From the NCBI GenBank assembly GCA_905250115.1, contig CAJNOI010000058.1, forward strand, positions 69,149 to 133,148: 64,000 nt of DNA, written 5' to 3'. The stretch comes from Adineta steineri. Lineage: Eukaryota > Rotifera > Eurotatoria > Adinetida > Adinetidae. The notes under the pieces were generated by a model. The model worked only from the letters and a program-made list of their open reading frames with translations. It made no database searches and was not told the DNA's origin. Shown here in pieces: positions 44,399 to 57,600 of this stretch. The first letter of the stretch is position 1; the number at the start of each line of letters is the position of its first letter. Made by a program: the position numbers and the translations under genes.

Positions 44399-45751
44399 AT
44401 TCAAGAATATCCATATTTTGTTATTTTTTTCGCGAACAGTTATATATATCTGAACAGCTTTTATAGAAAAGTTACTCTGGTGAAGATCTTGTCAACGTTT
44501 TTATTTTATATATATATAAAAGTTATTTTTCTGTTCGTGTTCCCTTTTATTTTTCTGAAATTCGAGCATTTCTCCTACTCTGTACACTTGTCATCGGCAT
44601 ATGCACACAATATCGATATCAGCTCATTTTTTATTGTTAATTATTCATCACTGTTAAACAATCTTTTTTGAGCTGAAAACAAGAAGAAAAAAAAGCAAAA
44701 TAAAATTAAAAAAAAACCGTAATGAATTATTTTGTTAATATTTTCTATCGAAAGATCTATTGATATACAATGATTTCTGCTCAACTCAATACTTTATTCA
44801 TATTCAAATTGATATCTTTAGAAAGAAAAATATGTTCATTTTTAAATACCATCTAACAACTAGTTTGACCTTCATATAAGATTATAAAATTCTCATGTAT
44901 ATGAAAAGAAAATAAATGAAACAATTCTCATTGAAATAATAAAATTGTTCTTTGCATTTACTTGCACCATATTGTCTACAATGTCATACATTTTTATTTC
45001 ATCTACAAGACCTTCAGACGACTGATCAAGGACAGTAAATAATAGCAATAATAATCTTGTGAAGTATTACGTCTGCTATTGACATTTTTTTTCTAAGTAT
45101 ATTCAATAGTATTTTACTTGTTTATTGTTATGATGATTGAATTCAATTAAAAAGAAACTTTCCTATCATAAAAAGATCCTTTTTGTGTTCAATTAGTAAT
45201 GTCTTAGTTTTATTTATTCATACATTTATTTACATATATATATTTTCTTTGTAAATCAAATAAGTTTGAGTACTCTTCAGCTAAGATATATGTTAATAAA
45301 TCTAACTAATGTTGCCAATGAATGAATTCAATTGAAGGTTGTCTGTATCTAAGAAATAATCAGACAAAAGAAAAGAAAAAACTGGAAGATTGAAGATAAT
45401 CATTTATTTATTCGTTAGTCACATATCAATTCAATTCTCATACAATAATCAAATGAGTATAAATCTTTAAATGAATTGTAAGTATGTGCTTTATTTTTGT
45501 AATCTATCTAGAGTCTGTTATTCGTTTATAAACCAGAAAAAAAGAAATAACAACTATTATTCTATTTTTTCGCCGACTGATTTATTTGAATAAATTGCGC
45601 ATATACCAAACATCAGTCGCACTTTTAAAATATACCTTTTTCTTTCTCTCAGTTCTGTATATACGATGAATCATGAATAATTTCTCGGAATTTTATAAAG
45701 TCACGTGGTTGCACTAAAACAACAGCAGTAACCGTCTATTCATATGGTTTA
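44399..45751. other. Intergenic region, eEF2 3' flank to first F-box gene
   Basis: A+T-rich, no supported gene. A CACGTGG E-box-like word lies near 45703, about 50 bases upstream of the F-box ATG. Confidence 0.5.
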
Positions 45752-47511
45752 ATGGCGAGCAAACGACAGCATACTACACTTTCTGTGACAAATACTCATA
45801 GAGATTTATTACAAAAACGTTTTAAACATCAACCAACGATATTTGAACGATTACCTAATGAGATTCATATTGAAATATTTAGTTATCTACTTCATGTAGA
45901 TATTGTATATGCATTTTCACAACTCAATAATCGTTTTCAAAATTTAATTCTTAACCATTGTCATACATTTGATTTTAAATCAATAAATTCAACAAAATTC
46001 AAATGTATTATTCGACAACATCAACCAGAACGATGGCGATATTTACGTCTTTCAAATGAAACTGAAACACCTGGACAAATAATATACTTTTTTCGACAAT
46101 CCCCATTTAAGACATGTTTACCTCAATTAAAAAATTTATCTCTTACGAATATGAAACCCATTGATGCGCAAGAATTAATACCACAACTTAAAACATTTAC
46201 ATATTTAGTATCATTAACAATTGGAAATATATGTGGTAAAACTATATCATCATTAGAATTACCATCACTTAAATATCTTGTTCTTACTTCATGTAAAATA
46301 ACGAAATGGATGAAGGTAAGATATTTATATATATAAGAATTATAATTTTTCAAGTAAATTTTATCTTATAGAATTTCAATCAACTCGAAAAACTTGAACA
46401 TACGATTGAATATGATTGTATACATGATCATAATTTAATATGGCCAATATCATTGAAACAATTAAAAGTCTCCTATACACAACAAGGTGATGGCGAAATT
46501 GTCTATGCTTCACTTTGTCATTTATCACAATTAGAAAGTCTTACGTTGGATGATAATATATGTTCTAGTCTACCACCAGATGGTCAAAAATGGGAAAAAC
46601 TTATTACGTCATCATTAACATGTTTAAATGAATTTCAATTTTGTTTTAAATTTTGGAAAGATTCTAGTTTTATTGGAGACATGAATCGAATTGTATCAAC
46701 ATTTTCAACACCATTTTATTTGAAAGAAAAACGATGGTTTATTCAATGTGATTCTCATCATCAACAATTTAGTGTTGCTCTTCTTTATTCATTACCATTT
46801 GCTTTTGAACGTTTTGAAATTGTTACACATTCATTTGATCAAAGTATTTCAACGGTAAATGATGATTATAAAAAGAATATAAATCTATACGCTAATGTCA
46901 ATACATTAATAGTCAATGTAAATTGTGAAAATCTTAATGAAAATTTATTAAATGGAAATATTCAACATTTAGTTTTAAAATATTCTGATTCACTTAATAA
47001 ATGGATATTTTCAATGACTCAAATACGTCAATTATCATTAGGTAGTCAAATAGATATGTCATCGAAAGAATTTGCTTGTTTACTAAAAAATACACCGTAT
47101 CTACAATCATTGAACGCATCGTATCATACACTAAATTATTTAACAACTGATTGGCAGAATAAAGTAATTTGTCGTCTATTATCGTGCAAGATTCTATCAT
47201 TAAATTTATGTTTCGATGAATATTTATCACCTCATACTCAAAATTATGTTAATGTCTATGAAGTTCTTTCTATTGTTCGTGTTTTTGGTAAACGATGTCA
47301 ACATCTAACAGTATCTGTATATAACCGAAATGTTGTCGCTGGTTTGATACTTCGAACTATGAAACATTTACATAGTTTAAAAGTTTATTTGAAAGAACAT
47401 GATGATTTAAAAATTAACAAAGAATGGTTAAAAACACAAAATATAACATTCGATTGTTTTATAAATGTAAACAATAATGAATATACTTTTTGGTTTAATA
47501 ATCGACATTAA
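45752..47511 (+). CDS. F-box protein with LRR-like C-terminal region, paralog A (567 aa)
   Basis: Two exons, 45752-46315 and 46372-47511, in phase 0. The F-box lies at about residues 28-75 (FERLPNEIHIEIFSYL, then YAFSQLNNRFQNLI), the SKP1-binding module of SCF ubiquitin ligases. The rest contains irregular leucine-rich segments (LPQLKNLSLTN, LPSLKYLVLTSCKITKW, LSQLESLTLDDN) and presumably recruits a substrate. The C-terminus, NNNEYTFWFNNRH, corresponds to the WFGNxF ending of paralogs B and C. The intron sits at the same position as in B and C, after the TSCKxTxW motif. It is clearly related to them but much more diverged. The specific substrate is unknown. Confidence 0.85.
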
Positions 47512-48585
47512 TACGAATATGTCAATTGAAAAGTATATGAATGAAATTTTTAACAAAAATACTTTTTCTATTAGATATTTAGTTTATCATCATTTTTTGT
47601 TTTGTTTTAATATTTATCTTCGTGATTTATAAATAAGATTAAATCTAATATTATTATTCAATCAAGCGTACATATATATAGATAAATTACTGGCTTTTTT
47701 TTTCTTTCAATTACATGTAAAAATTTGATCGCAAACTATTAACATTTATTTTCAATGCTACTTCTTTTAAAATGTATACGATAATTACGTTACTTACATG
47801 TTTCGATATAATTGCTATGACGACGATATAGTTTGAAGAACAATAAATATAAACTTTACTATTGATCGAAAGAAATTGAGAATTGTAAATTCTTATAATA
47901 TGAAGTGATGTAAAAATTTATTATAATTAAAAAAATGATAAGGATACAGTAACTACACTTGTTCTTTCTATTTTCATATCTTGATCATTAAAATCATTGT
48001 TTGTTGTAGTAATTTAAGTTATCAAGATTAAGTGAAGTACAAACTTGTTCTATTTTATTCTTGATATATATATGTATGTACATTTCTTCCTTTTCTCTCT
48101 CTTAGTTTATCATCATATATCGATGGTACGTACTACGTTTTTAATCTCAATTAAACGTATGAATTTGCATATGTTCGCTTACTCTTATATCTTCTCGATT
48201 AAGTTGCCTTCTCTATGAACTCAAACGAGTATGTAACTTCTTATTCAAATATTTTCTTTTTTTTTCTTATAAAGAATATTTTTAAGCATTGAATTGAACT
48301 ATGAATAACAATTACTTCGACAAAATTAAAAATGATATAATTTAAATACATTACAACATAATTGATTATATTTATTCAATCGATCGTATTAACATAAAGG
48401 TAAATTTTTTAAATAGAGATTCAATACCAATGAATATATTTCTATGATAGAAGTCTCATAGAAATAAGAAAATAAAACAAAAAGAAAAAAGTATTTCTAA
48501 TGTATTCATAATGACGTTTGATCGATATGTATAACTGTCAGATCAAACATCAATACGTAATAGCTAACCTTTCTTTTTTTTTTTT
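47512..48585. other. Intergenic region between F-box paralogs A and B
   Basis: No gene seen. A+T-rich. Confidence 0.5.
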
Positions 48586-50700
48586 GTAACGATGATATGG
48601 ATCGAAATTATTGGTATGACGTGATGCTGATAGATTATATTTAGTACTAATATTTTGTTGTTTAATTAAAAAGATGCTCAACAGAAAAATACTATCAATA
48701 TGATTTGGAAATTTCCAAGTTTCGTTCTGTACTTTCTTTTTTTCAAACAGGTAGATTCTGTATTCTACACGTTATAATGATTCATAAGTTTTGCTATTCG
48801 AAATAGAAAATAGAGAAAAAAAGAGGTTCGATAAGTAACTATTATACATATGTGTGTATTTTTTTCATTGTCGATGAATTAACTATATTGGATTTATTTT
48901 ACATTTATTTTTTGCAATGTCGGAGTCAAAACGTTTTAAACGTGAATCTATAACATTTGAATATTTGCCCAATGAAGTTTGTGTTGAAGTTTTCGGTTAC
49001 TTAAATGGTGTCGATACTGTCTATGCTTTTTCATCACTTAAGCTCCGTTTTCAATCTTTAATAAACAATTATGTCGATATTTTTAATTTTAAATCTGTAA
49101 GTAAAAAGAAATTTTGTTTTGTTATTCAACATCGTAATATAAAACGATGGCGATCATTATGTCTTTCGAATAACGATGATACACCAGGACAAATAAAACT
49201 ATTTTGTCAGTTATTTCCATCTACAAAATATATTCATCAATTACAATCATTAACTATTTTGAATACACAACGTACCGACACAGAGAGATTTTTATTACAA
49301 GTTCCATTATTCAATAATCTTGTTTCACTATCTATTGAGAACGTTTGTGGAGTTAGTATTCAAACAATTAACTTGCCAAAATTACAACGATTAACTCTTA
49401 CTTCATGTAAATATACAAGTTGGTTAATGGTATGTGAATAAATAAATATTTGATATATAAACTTAATTATTGTAACTAAATTTCTTATTGTAGAATTGTT
49501 CATCTCTAAAGAGTCTTGAATATACAATTAGAAAAAAGAATTGTTCACACAGAGATAAACTAGTGTTTCCAAAAACAATAACACGACTTAAAATATATTA
49601 TAATGAATATTCAGATGGAAAAGATATTCGAGGATTATTACGTCAAATGCCAAATTTAACAATACTTGCGTTATTTGATAATTCAGGTTATCATCTATTG
49701 CCAAATGGTAAAATTTGGGAAGTACTTATTACATCATGTTTGCCATTATTAAAATCTTTTCAATTCTATTTTTCATTTAAACAATATCCTGTTTTACTAA
49801 ATGATTTAAATGCAATGATAGAGACATTTTCTACACCATTTTATTTATTAGAAAAACGTTGGTTTGTTCGATGTCATCGAGATCCAGAAAGAACTTGTTA
49901 CGGATTTCTTTATTCTTTACCTTTCGCTTTTACACAACTACTAATGAATGCATCGGCATATAAAACAAGTATTTCTACATCACCTGTTGATGATATTAAC
50001 CAAATTAAAAATAATCATTATGCAAAAGTAAATACATTAATAGTGAATGGAGTACGTGAAGAACCACCTATTTACTTGCTTCCATCGAATATCATTTGTC
50101 TTACACTCAATGATAAACTTTCAAAAAGTTGGCTTTATTTATTAAAAGAATTACGTTATTTACATATTGAAGACCGTGCAAATATGTCATCAAATGATTT
50201 TGTACAATTACTTGAACATACACCTAATCTTCAATCATTGACAATTTCGATTGAAGAATTAGAAAAACTAACCAATAAATTAAAACATAAAATTGCTTGT
50301 GAATATCTATCAGAACGAATTAAATCATTAACTATAACTAGTTCTGACTATAGTTTATGTAGACCAGATTCAGGTCATGTTACTATACGTGCACTTTCTT
50401 TGCTTACTCGTATTTTATCATCAAAATGTGAACATTTATCATTAGCTATAAAGGCGAATCCAAATAGTGTTCGTCCAATATTACAACGCATGACACAATT
50501 ACGTAGTTTACATATTCAATGGGCACGAGAATTCACCGTATCAGATTGGTTTCAAGAACAATCAACAGATTCTACAGCTTTAGATTTTGTTCATATAAAA
50601 GATAAACAAGAATTTTTTATATGGTTTGGAAATCATTTTTAACAAAACATTATTAAACAAGAAAACTAAAATTATTTATATAATCTTGAATTATAAAATC
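48586..50700 (+). repeat. Tandem duplication unit, copy 1 (F-box paralog B plus flanks)
   Basis: Similarity to 50776-52880 starts at GTAACGATGATAT, about 330 bp upstream of the ATG, and continues through both exons and the intron to the 3' flank (AACAAGAAAACTAAAATTAT). The units are directly adjacent, separated only by the hairpin repeat at 50706-50754 and a few flanking bases. Confidence 0.85.
48917..50642 (+). CDS. F-box protein, tandem paralog B (553 aa)
   Basis: Two exons, 48917-49429 and 49494-50642, in phase 0. The N-terminus is SESKRFKRESITFEYLPNEV, with the F-box at about residues 13-60 (VFGYLNGVDTVYAFSSLKLR). LRR-like segments follow (IHQLQSLTILNTQ, LPKLQRLTLTSCKYTSW, RQMPNLTILALFDNS, LKELRYLHIEDRANMSS, TPNLQSLTISIEEL). 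It ends FFIWFGNHF. Probable SCF substrate receptor by family. Paralog C is closely similar over its whole length; the differences look scattered rather than clustered. The start is the first ATG of an open exon and is conserved in C. Confidence 0.87.
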
Positions 50701-51103
50701 TTGACGGTGTGGGTGTGGGTGTAGGATAGGAATACACTACTGACACCCACACCCTCAAGATGGTTTTTTTTGTTTGTAACGATGATATTGATCAAAATTA
50801 TTGGTATGACATGACGCTGATCGATTATATTTTTGTTACCGATATTTTATTGTTTAATTAAAAAGATGCTCAACAGAAAAATAGTATTAATATGATTTGG
50901 AAATTTCCAAGTTTCGTTCTATACTTTCGTTTTTTCGAAAAATGGACTTTGTATTCTACACGTTATAATGATTCATAAGTTTACTGCTCGAAATACAAAA
51001 TGGGAAAATGAAGAGATTTGAAAAGTAATTGTTATATATACGTGTATTTTTTCATTGTCGATAAACTGACTATATTGCGTTTATTTTACATTTATTATTT
51101 TCA
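50643..51103. other. Intergenic junction of the tandem duplication
   Basis: Contains the end of copy 1 (3' flank to about 50700), the hairpin repeat at 50706-50754 and the duplicated promoter-side flank of copy 2 from 50776. Confidence 0.7.
50706..50754. repeat. Hairpin with telomere-like TGTGGG units
   Basis: The left arm GGTGTGGGTGTGGGTGTA includes two TGTGGG units. The right arm ACACCCACACC is a perfect 11-bp complement of the start of the left arm. About 25 bases form the loop. TGTGGG is the reported bdelloid telomere repeat. The element sits exactly at the junction of the two F-box duplication units. Confidence 0.65.
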
Positions 51104-52880
51104 ATGTCGAAGTCGAAACGTTTTAAACGTGAATCGACAACATTTGAATATTTACCTAATGAAATTTGTGTTGAAATCTTCAGTTATTTAAATGGTGTCG
51201 ATACTGTCTATGCTTTTTCATCACTTAATCTTCGTTTTCAATCTTTAATAAACAATTATGTCGATATTTTTAATTTCAAATCTATAAGTAAAAAGAAGTT
51301 TGATTTTGTTATTCAACATCATCATAATATACAACAATGGCGATCGTTATGTCTTTCGAATAATGATGATACACCAGGACAAATAAAACTATTTTGTCAG
51401 TTAATTCCGTCTATTAATTATATTCATCAATTACAATCATTAACTATTTTAAATGCACAAGATAAAGATACAGAGAAATTCTTATTGAAAATTTCATCAT
51501 TCAATAATCTTGTTTCACTATCTATTGAGAACGTTTGTGGAGTTAGTATTCAATCAATAAACTTACCAACATTACAACGATTGACTCTTACTTCATGTAA
51601 ATATACAAGTTGGTTAATGGTATGTGAATAAATAGATGTGATATATAAACTTAATTATTGTAACTAAATTTCTTATTGTAGAATTGTTCATCTTTAAAGA
51701 GTTTTGAGTACACAATTGCACAAAATTGTCCTCACGAACATAAATTGGTGTTTCCAAAAACGTTAACACGACTTAAAATATATTATAATGAATATTCAGA
51801 TGGAAAAAATTTTCGGAAACTACTACGTCAAATGTCAAACTTAAAAATACTTGCTTTATTTAATAAATCAATTTATAGTCCAATGCCAAATGGTAAAATT
51901 TGGGAAGAACTAATTAAATCATCGTTACCATTATTAAAAACTTTTCAATTCTATTTTCCATATAGTCGATATTCTAATTCATTAGATGATTTGAATACAA
52001 TGATAGAGTCATTTTCTACTCCATTTTATTTATTAGAAAAACGTTGGTTTGTTCGATGTGATCGAGGTGCAAAATATTCTTACAAAGAATTTCTTTATTC
52101 TTTACCTTTCGCTTTTCCAGAACTACTAATAGATACACCGGCATGTAAAACAAGTATTTCTACACTACCTGCTATTGATATTAATGATATTAAAAGTAAT
52201 TATTATACGAAAATAAATACATTAATACTTAATGAACCACGTGAAGAACCACCTATTTACTTGCTTCCATCGAATATTATTTATCTGACTGTCAATGCTA
52301 CACTTTCAAAAAATTGGTTTTATTTATTAAAAGAATTACATTATTTAGATATTCAACATGGTCCATATATGTCATCAAATGATTTTGCACAATTACTGGA
52401 ACATACACCTAATCTTCAATCATTGGTCATTTCGACTGAAAAATTAAAAAAATTCACAGATGATTTTCAACATAAAATTGTTTGTCAATATTTATCAGAA
52501 CGAATTAAGTCATTAACTATAACTGATTCTGACTATAATTACAATGAATCAAATCTAGGTTATGTTAGTATAGATGCACTTTCTTCACTTGCTCGTATTT
52601 TATCATCAAAATGTGAACATTTATCATTAGGTATAATGGCAAAGCCAAATACTGTTCGTTCGATATTAAGACGCATGAGACAATTACGTAGTTTACGTAT
52701 TCGATGGTCACGAAATTTTACTGTATTAGAGTGGCTTCAAAAACAATCAACAGATTCTACAGCTTTAGATTTTGTTCATATGAACGATAAACAAGAATTT
52801 TTTGTATGGTTTGGAAATCGTTTTTAACAAAAAACTATTAAACAAGAAAACTAAAATTATTTATATAATCTTGAATTATT
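50776..52880 (+). repeat. Tandem duplication unit, copy 2 (F-box paralog C plus flanks)
   Basis: Direct repeat of 48586-50700, including the non-coding flanks on both sides and the intron. Confidence 0.85.
51104..52827 (+). CDS. F-box protein, tandem paralog C (553 aa)
   Basis: Two exons, 51104-51619 and 51682-52827, in phase 0, same intron site as B. The N-terminus is SKSKRFKRESTTFEYLPNEI, F-box at about residues 13-60. It is one residue longer than B in exon 1 (QHHHNIQQW against QHRNIKRW) and one shorter in exon 2. LRR-like segments are conserved (LPTLQRLTLTSCKYTSW, TPNLQSLVISTEKL) and it ends FFVWFGNRF. Both copies keep full open frames and intact splice sites, so both are probably expressed. 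The substrate is unknown. Confidence 0.87.
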
Positions 52881-53095
52881 AAATATACGCGATAATTATT
52901 TTTATATTGATTCAAATTATTAATCATAAATAAATCTTTTATTTGTCTACAGATGTCACTTATCTCAATATATATCATGATCTTGTTTAAAAGTCATATA
53001 GAGGATTGATATCATCTAGAATGACGATAGATGGACAACAGCTGATTACTAGTTATACCTTAACCTAAGAAAAAACGATATCTTCTTTATTCTAG
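52881..53095. other. Short intergenic region
   Basis: No gene or repeat recognised. Confidence 0.4.
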
Positions 53096-54393
53096 ATGAC
53101 GAAAAATACCCGTCCGATGAGTAATACAACTGATAATGAACAACAATATATTGAACATCCATGGCTCCATCGATTAATTAATCGACGATCATATAAAATA
53201 TCTGTATTTATAATTGTTTTTGTCCTTAATATTGTTGATCTACTTGTCGATTGGTATTTTTTTATGTCAAAAGCAACAATACAAAAAGTATATTGTTCAA
53301 AAAACATCTATTTAATTTCTTACTTCTTCTTCTTCTCTAGGGTTTAGTATTTGGTCCACCACCACGTAATACTCTACTAGCAATATTCATATTTTGTATT
53401 ATATCAACATTTACAAGTTTACTTGAAATAATCCAAGTAATTCGCGATGCATATCAAAATCGTTTAACATCATTATTTGGTCAAATAACAAATTGTTTAA
53501 CATTATGGTTTGAAGATGTTCCATTATTAACACTTAATCTTCTTATTGTTATTTGTCGTGATGGTGAAGTTACATATATTAGTTTAACAAAAGCAATTAT
53601 TGGTATAATAGCTGCATTAATAAGATTTTTGTCTATACTTTTAAATAAATGGTTAATACGTCATGATTATCAACGTAAAGATAAATTATCCAAATTTTTT
53701 AATACAACATCAACAATTGGTATTATAATTGTTTTTATAATTTCCATATCAATAAATATAATCGCAAGTTTACCCATTGATAATTTTGGACGTCTTTATC
53801 TTGAAAAACCATCTGATTTTCAAGAATTTAAGTTTGCACATCAAAAATATTTTAATAATGTCGGAATATTTCTTCGTTCATCAGATAAATATATTTATTT
53901 AACTGATATTGATAATATAATTGAACAACATTCTCGAACATTTATTTATAGTAAAAATGAAAATGAAAATATTTTTTGTATTAAACAATTTAATCAAACA
54001 TGTTTTAAAGAATTGAATGATACAACTATTTCTTCATATGATCAACAATTAACAAATAAATTAATAAATTATACAATTAAATTTCAATTTAAACAACCGG
54101 ATTTTTATTATTTACTTGGAGATATTAATTATAATATAATTCGTTGTGATTTAAAAGATTTTTATATAGATGATGATAAAATTTCACTTCATTATTATCG
54201 TTTTAAACAAAATTTTAATCAAACAAAATTATCTGTTGTATTAAATAATAATAATACATATCGTTATTATGATGTTAATAATGATTTTGATCCTGTAGAA
54301 TATTTATGGAGAACAGGATTATCAAGATGTTCATCAACAAGTAGTTATAGTCCACATCGATCTCAGGAAATTCAGATCAATAATTGTTTTTAA
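53096..54393 (+). CDS. Unrecognised multi-pass membrane protein (414 aa)
   Basis: Two exons, 53096-53287 and 53341-54393, in phase 0 (acceptor CTTCTTCTCTAG). About five hydrophobic segments are visible: SVFIIVFVLNIVDLLVDWYF near residue 35, TLLAIFIFCIISTFTSLLEI near 75, a weaker segment with EDVPLLTLNLLIVIC near 125, a segment ending IIGIIAALIRFLSILL near 160, and IGIIIVFIISISINIIASLP near 205. The C-terminal 200 residues are hydrophilic, with several N-glycosylation-like sites (NQT, NDT, NYT) and a few Cys residues, suggesting an extracellular or lumenal domain. The EDVPLL motif and the acidic first TM faintly recall XK-related scramblases, but I would not assign it. Possibly lineage-specific. 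Confidence 0.65.
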
Positions 54394-54649
54394 AAACATT
54401 CATTCCATTTTTTTTTGAATGCCAGATATTGTAAAAAAACATTAAGCAATTCTTTTTTTAATCTCAGGGTTTGATATATTATTTGTCAGATGTTGACATT
54501 TATTTATACATACATTTATTATTGTAGAATGACTTTTTTCATATATATACATATAAGAATGGGCTTATTCATTATAAATTTTAGATATATGTCTATGCGT
54601 TAAAAGTAATTTCCTTTTTTTATTAAACAAGTAACAGTAGACTAATAGA

Positions 54650-57600
54650 ATGGAAGCTGATCCAGATGAACTATTAGCATGGCTTAAGGGAGATGGAGGT
54701 GGCGAACGTGATCTACAAATATCTGCACTTGAGCAACTTTGTAAGTTAGATTTATTTTAACCTTTAAAATAATATAGATTTTATTTAGGTATGCTTGTAT
54801 TAATGTGCGATAATATTGATCGATGTTTCGAACAGTAAGTTTTGTTTTTCTTATAATTAAAATAATTCTTTTCAATGTACTTGTTTTTTTAGGTATCAAC
54901 CTCGACTTTTCCTTCCTGGTAAATATAATTTTTTTTGAAAATTTGCTCTAAAATATGTATTTTTATTTAAGCTCTTTGTGATATATTCAGTGATCCATTA
55001 GCTCCCACTCGTGTACTTGAAGTTACAGCACGTGCATTAACATATTTTCTTGATGTATCTGTTGATTGTGCAAAAAAAATTACACAACATTCAACAGCTA
55101 TACGTTCAATGTGTGCTTGTTTACAAGTTGTTGATATTGAAGATCGTACAAATAAAGATTTAGCTGAACAAATTATCAAAGTTTTTGAACGTTTATGTTC
55201 ACGAGAAGCATCAAGTATATATGAACAAGATGGTTTACGTTGTGTACTTGATTTTATTAATAATTGGTATTCAGTTATACATAAAGATTCATTACAATCA
55301 GCATTAAATGTTGTGGTTAAATTAATTGGTAAAATTGATCCACAAAATTCTCCAACACTTGATCAAACAATAAAATCATTATCAAATTTACTTTTACATG
55401 ATGATACATTTGTATCTGATAATGCATTAAGATGTTTTGCAACATTAGCTGATAGATTTGCAAGAAAAAATGTGGATCCTGAACCATTAATGCGTTATTG
55501 TTTAAAAGATGTTTTACTTCGTTCATTACATTATGTATCAAAAGCAAATGGTAATACATTAACACCAGTTTCATCTTCATCAACAACAGATACAGCAGGA
55601 ACACATAATCTATCATTAAACACACGAGGTGTTACAACGAATTTATCAGTTGTAACTGGTCTATTATCGACTCTTTGTCGTGGAAGTGCAAAAGTAACAC
55701 ATGATCTTCTACGTACTGATCTACCTGATGCACTTGAATCAGCATTATGTGGTGGTGATGAACGATGTGTACTTGATACAATGAGATTTCTTGATCTACT
55801 ACTAGTTTTACTTTTTGAAGGTAAGATTTTTTTTTTGATTAAAACTAATCTACTTTTTTTTCTTTCGATAATTTATTTAGGACGTCAAGCTCTTCCACGT
55901 CCAGTTGGTACAGTACGTGCATCAATTACACCAAATATTACAACAACTACAACAAATCCTTCAATATCAATTATAACTACATCTACTGATCCAACACGAC
56001 GTCCATCATTAACTACATCAATACCAACAACAGCAAATACTTGTATAATACCATCTGATCGTTCTCAACAACAAATTATTGAATATATTCGTTCACGTGA
56101 TGTACAAGGTTTTATTAATCATATTGAACAAAGTAATATTGATGTTAATTATACTGATAATGTTGGTCAAACAATGCTTAATTGGGTTGCTGCATTTGGT
56201 ACACGTGAAATGATTGAATATTTATGTCGACGTGGTGCTGATGTTAATCGTGGTCAACGTTCATCATCATTACATTATGCTGCATGTTTTGGACGTCCAT
56301 CAATTGTTCGTCTATTATTAAAATATGGTGGTAATGTTGATTTACGTGATGAAGATGGTCGAACAGCTTTAGATAAAGCACGTGAACGACAAGATGAAGG
56401 TCATCAAGAAGTTGTTGAAATTCTTCAATCAGCTCATGAATGGACAGATGTACGACGACAAGATTCAACAGGACAAATCAATTCAAATTTATCTACAAAA
56501 AATCTTGATCAAACAATAACAAATGAAATCAAAGGTGATATTGAAATGCAACCAATTTATTTACAACGTTTATTATCAATATTTTGTCAATTATATCAAA
56601 ATACAATGATATTAACAATAAAACGTAGTACATTACGTTTAATATCAAAATTATTACATTATGCAACAGTTGAACAGATACGTGAATATTTAATGAAAGA
56701 AGAAATCAATATTTTAACAATATTATTTGAATTATTAAATTCAATATTAGATACAAATGAAGATGATGATGATACATCAAATCTTGTTTTATTAATTATT
56801 AAAAATTTATTTGAAAAAGATCAACATTTATTTCTTGAACAATTTCAATATTTAGGTTTAATATGGAAAATAACATCATTAGCATTATCACATCCAATAA
56901 CACCATCAACATCAACAATAATTAATTCAGAACAACAACAACAGCAATCGTCATTATCAATCAATATTCTTTCGATTGATGCAAAAGAAATTCTTTGTCA
57001 TCGACCCTATGTTTGGAATGAATTTAATTTATTAAGAAATCGAGAATGTTTATATATATGGAATGGTTTAATTGCTATTGAATTATCAATGGGTTCAAAT
57101 GGATGGTTTAGATTTTTTGCTGATAATTCTTTATCAACTATGTATTCATCAGGAAGTCCAGAAACAAATGTAGATACCAGTGAAAATCGTCATGATTTTA
57201 TTGATAAACTTCAACGATTAAAACAACAAGTACTTGATGGTATAGGACAAGAAAAAAATGAAGAAGATATTAAATCAACTGATGGACAACAACAACAGAT
57301 TATGATTGCACGAACGATATTTACATCAGATATAAATAATGAAAGAACAATAACTGTTGGAAATTGGACATTTGAATGTAATGGACCCACACAACTTCGA
57401 ATTCATAATGTCGAAGGAGAACAAGTAAATAATTCACGAAAATTTATTTATTTATTCATCATTTTATTTCTAGGTAACAATTCTTGAACATGGTCAACCA
57501 GGTTTTATTTTCGAATCTAATCGTGGTACTCGTCATACGTATCATGCTCAAATACCATTAGCAAATGAATTCACTATACCATGGTCAACAATTGAAACAT

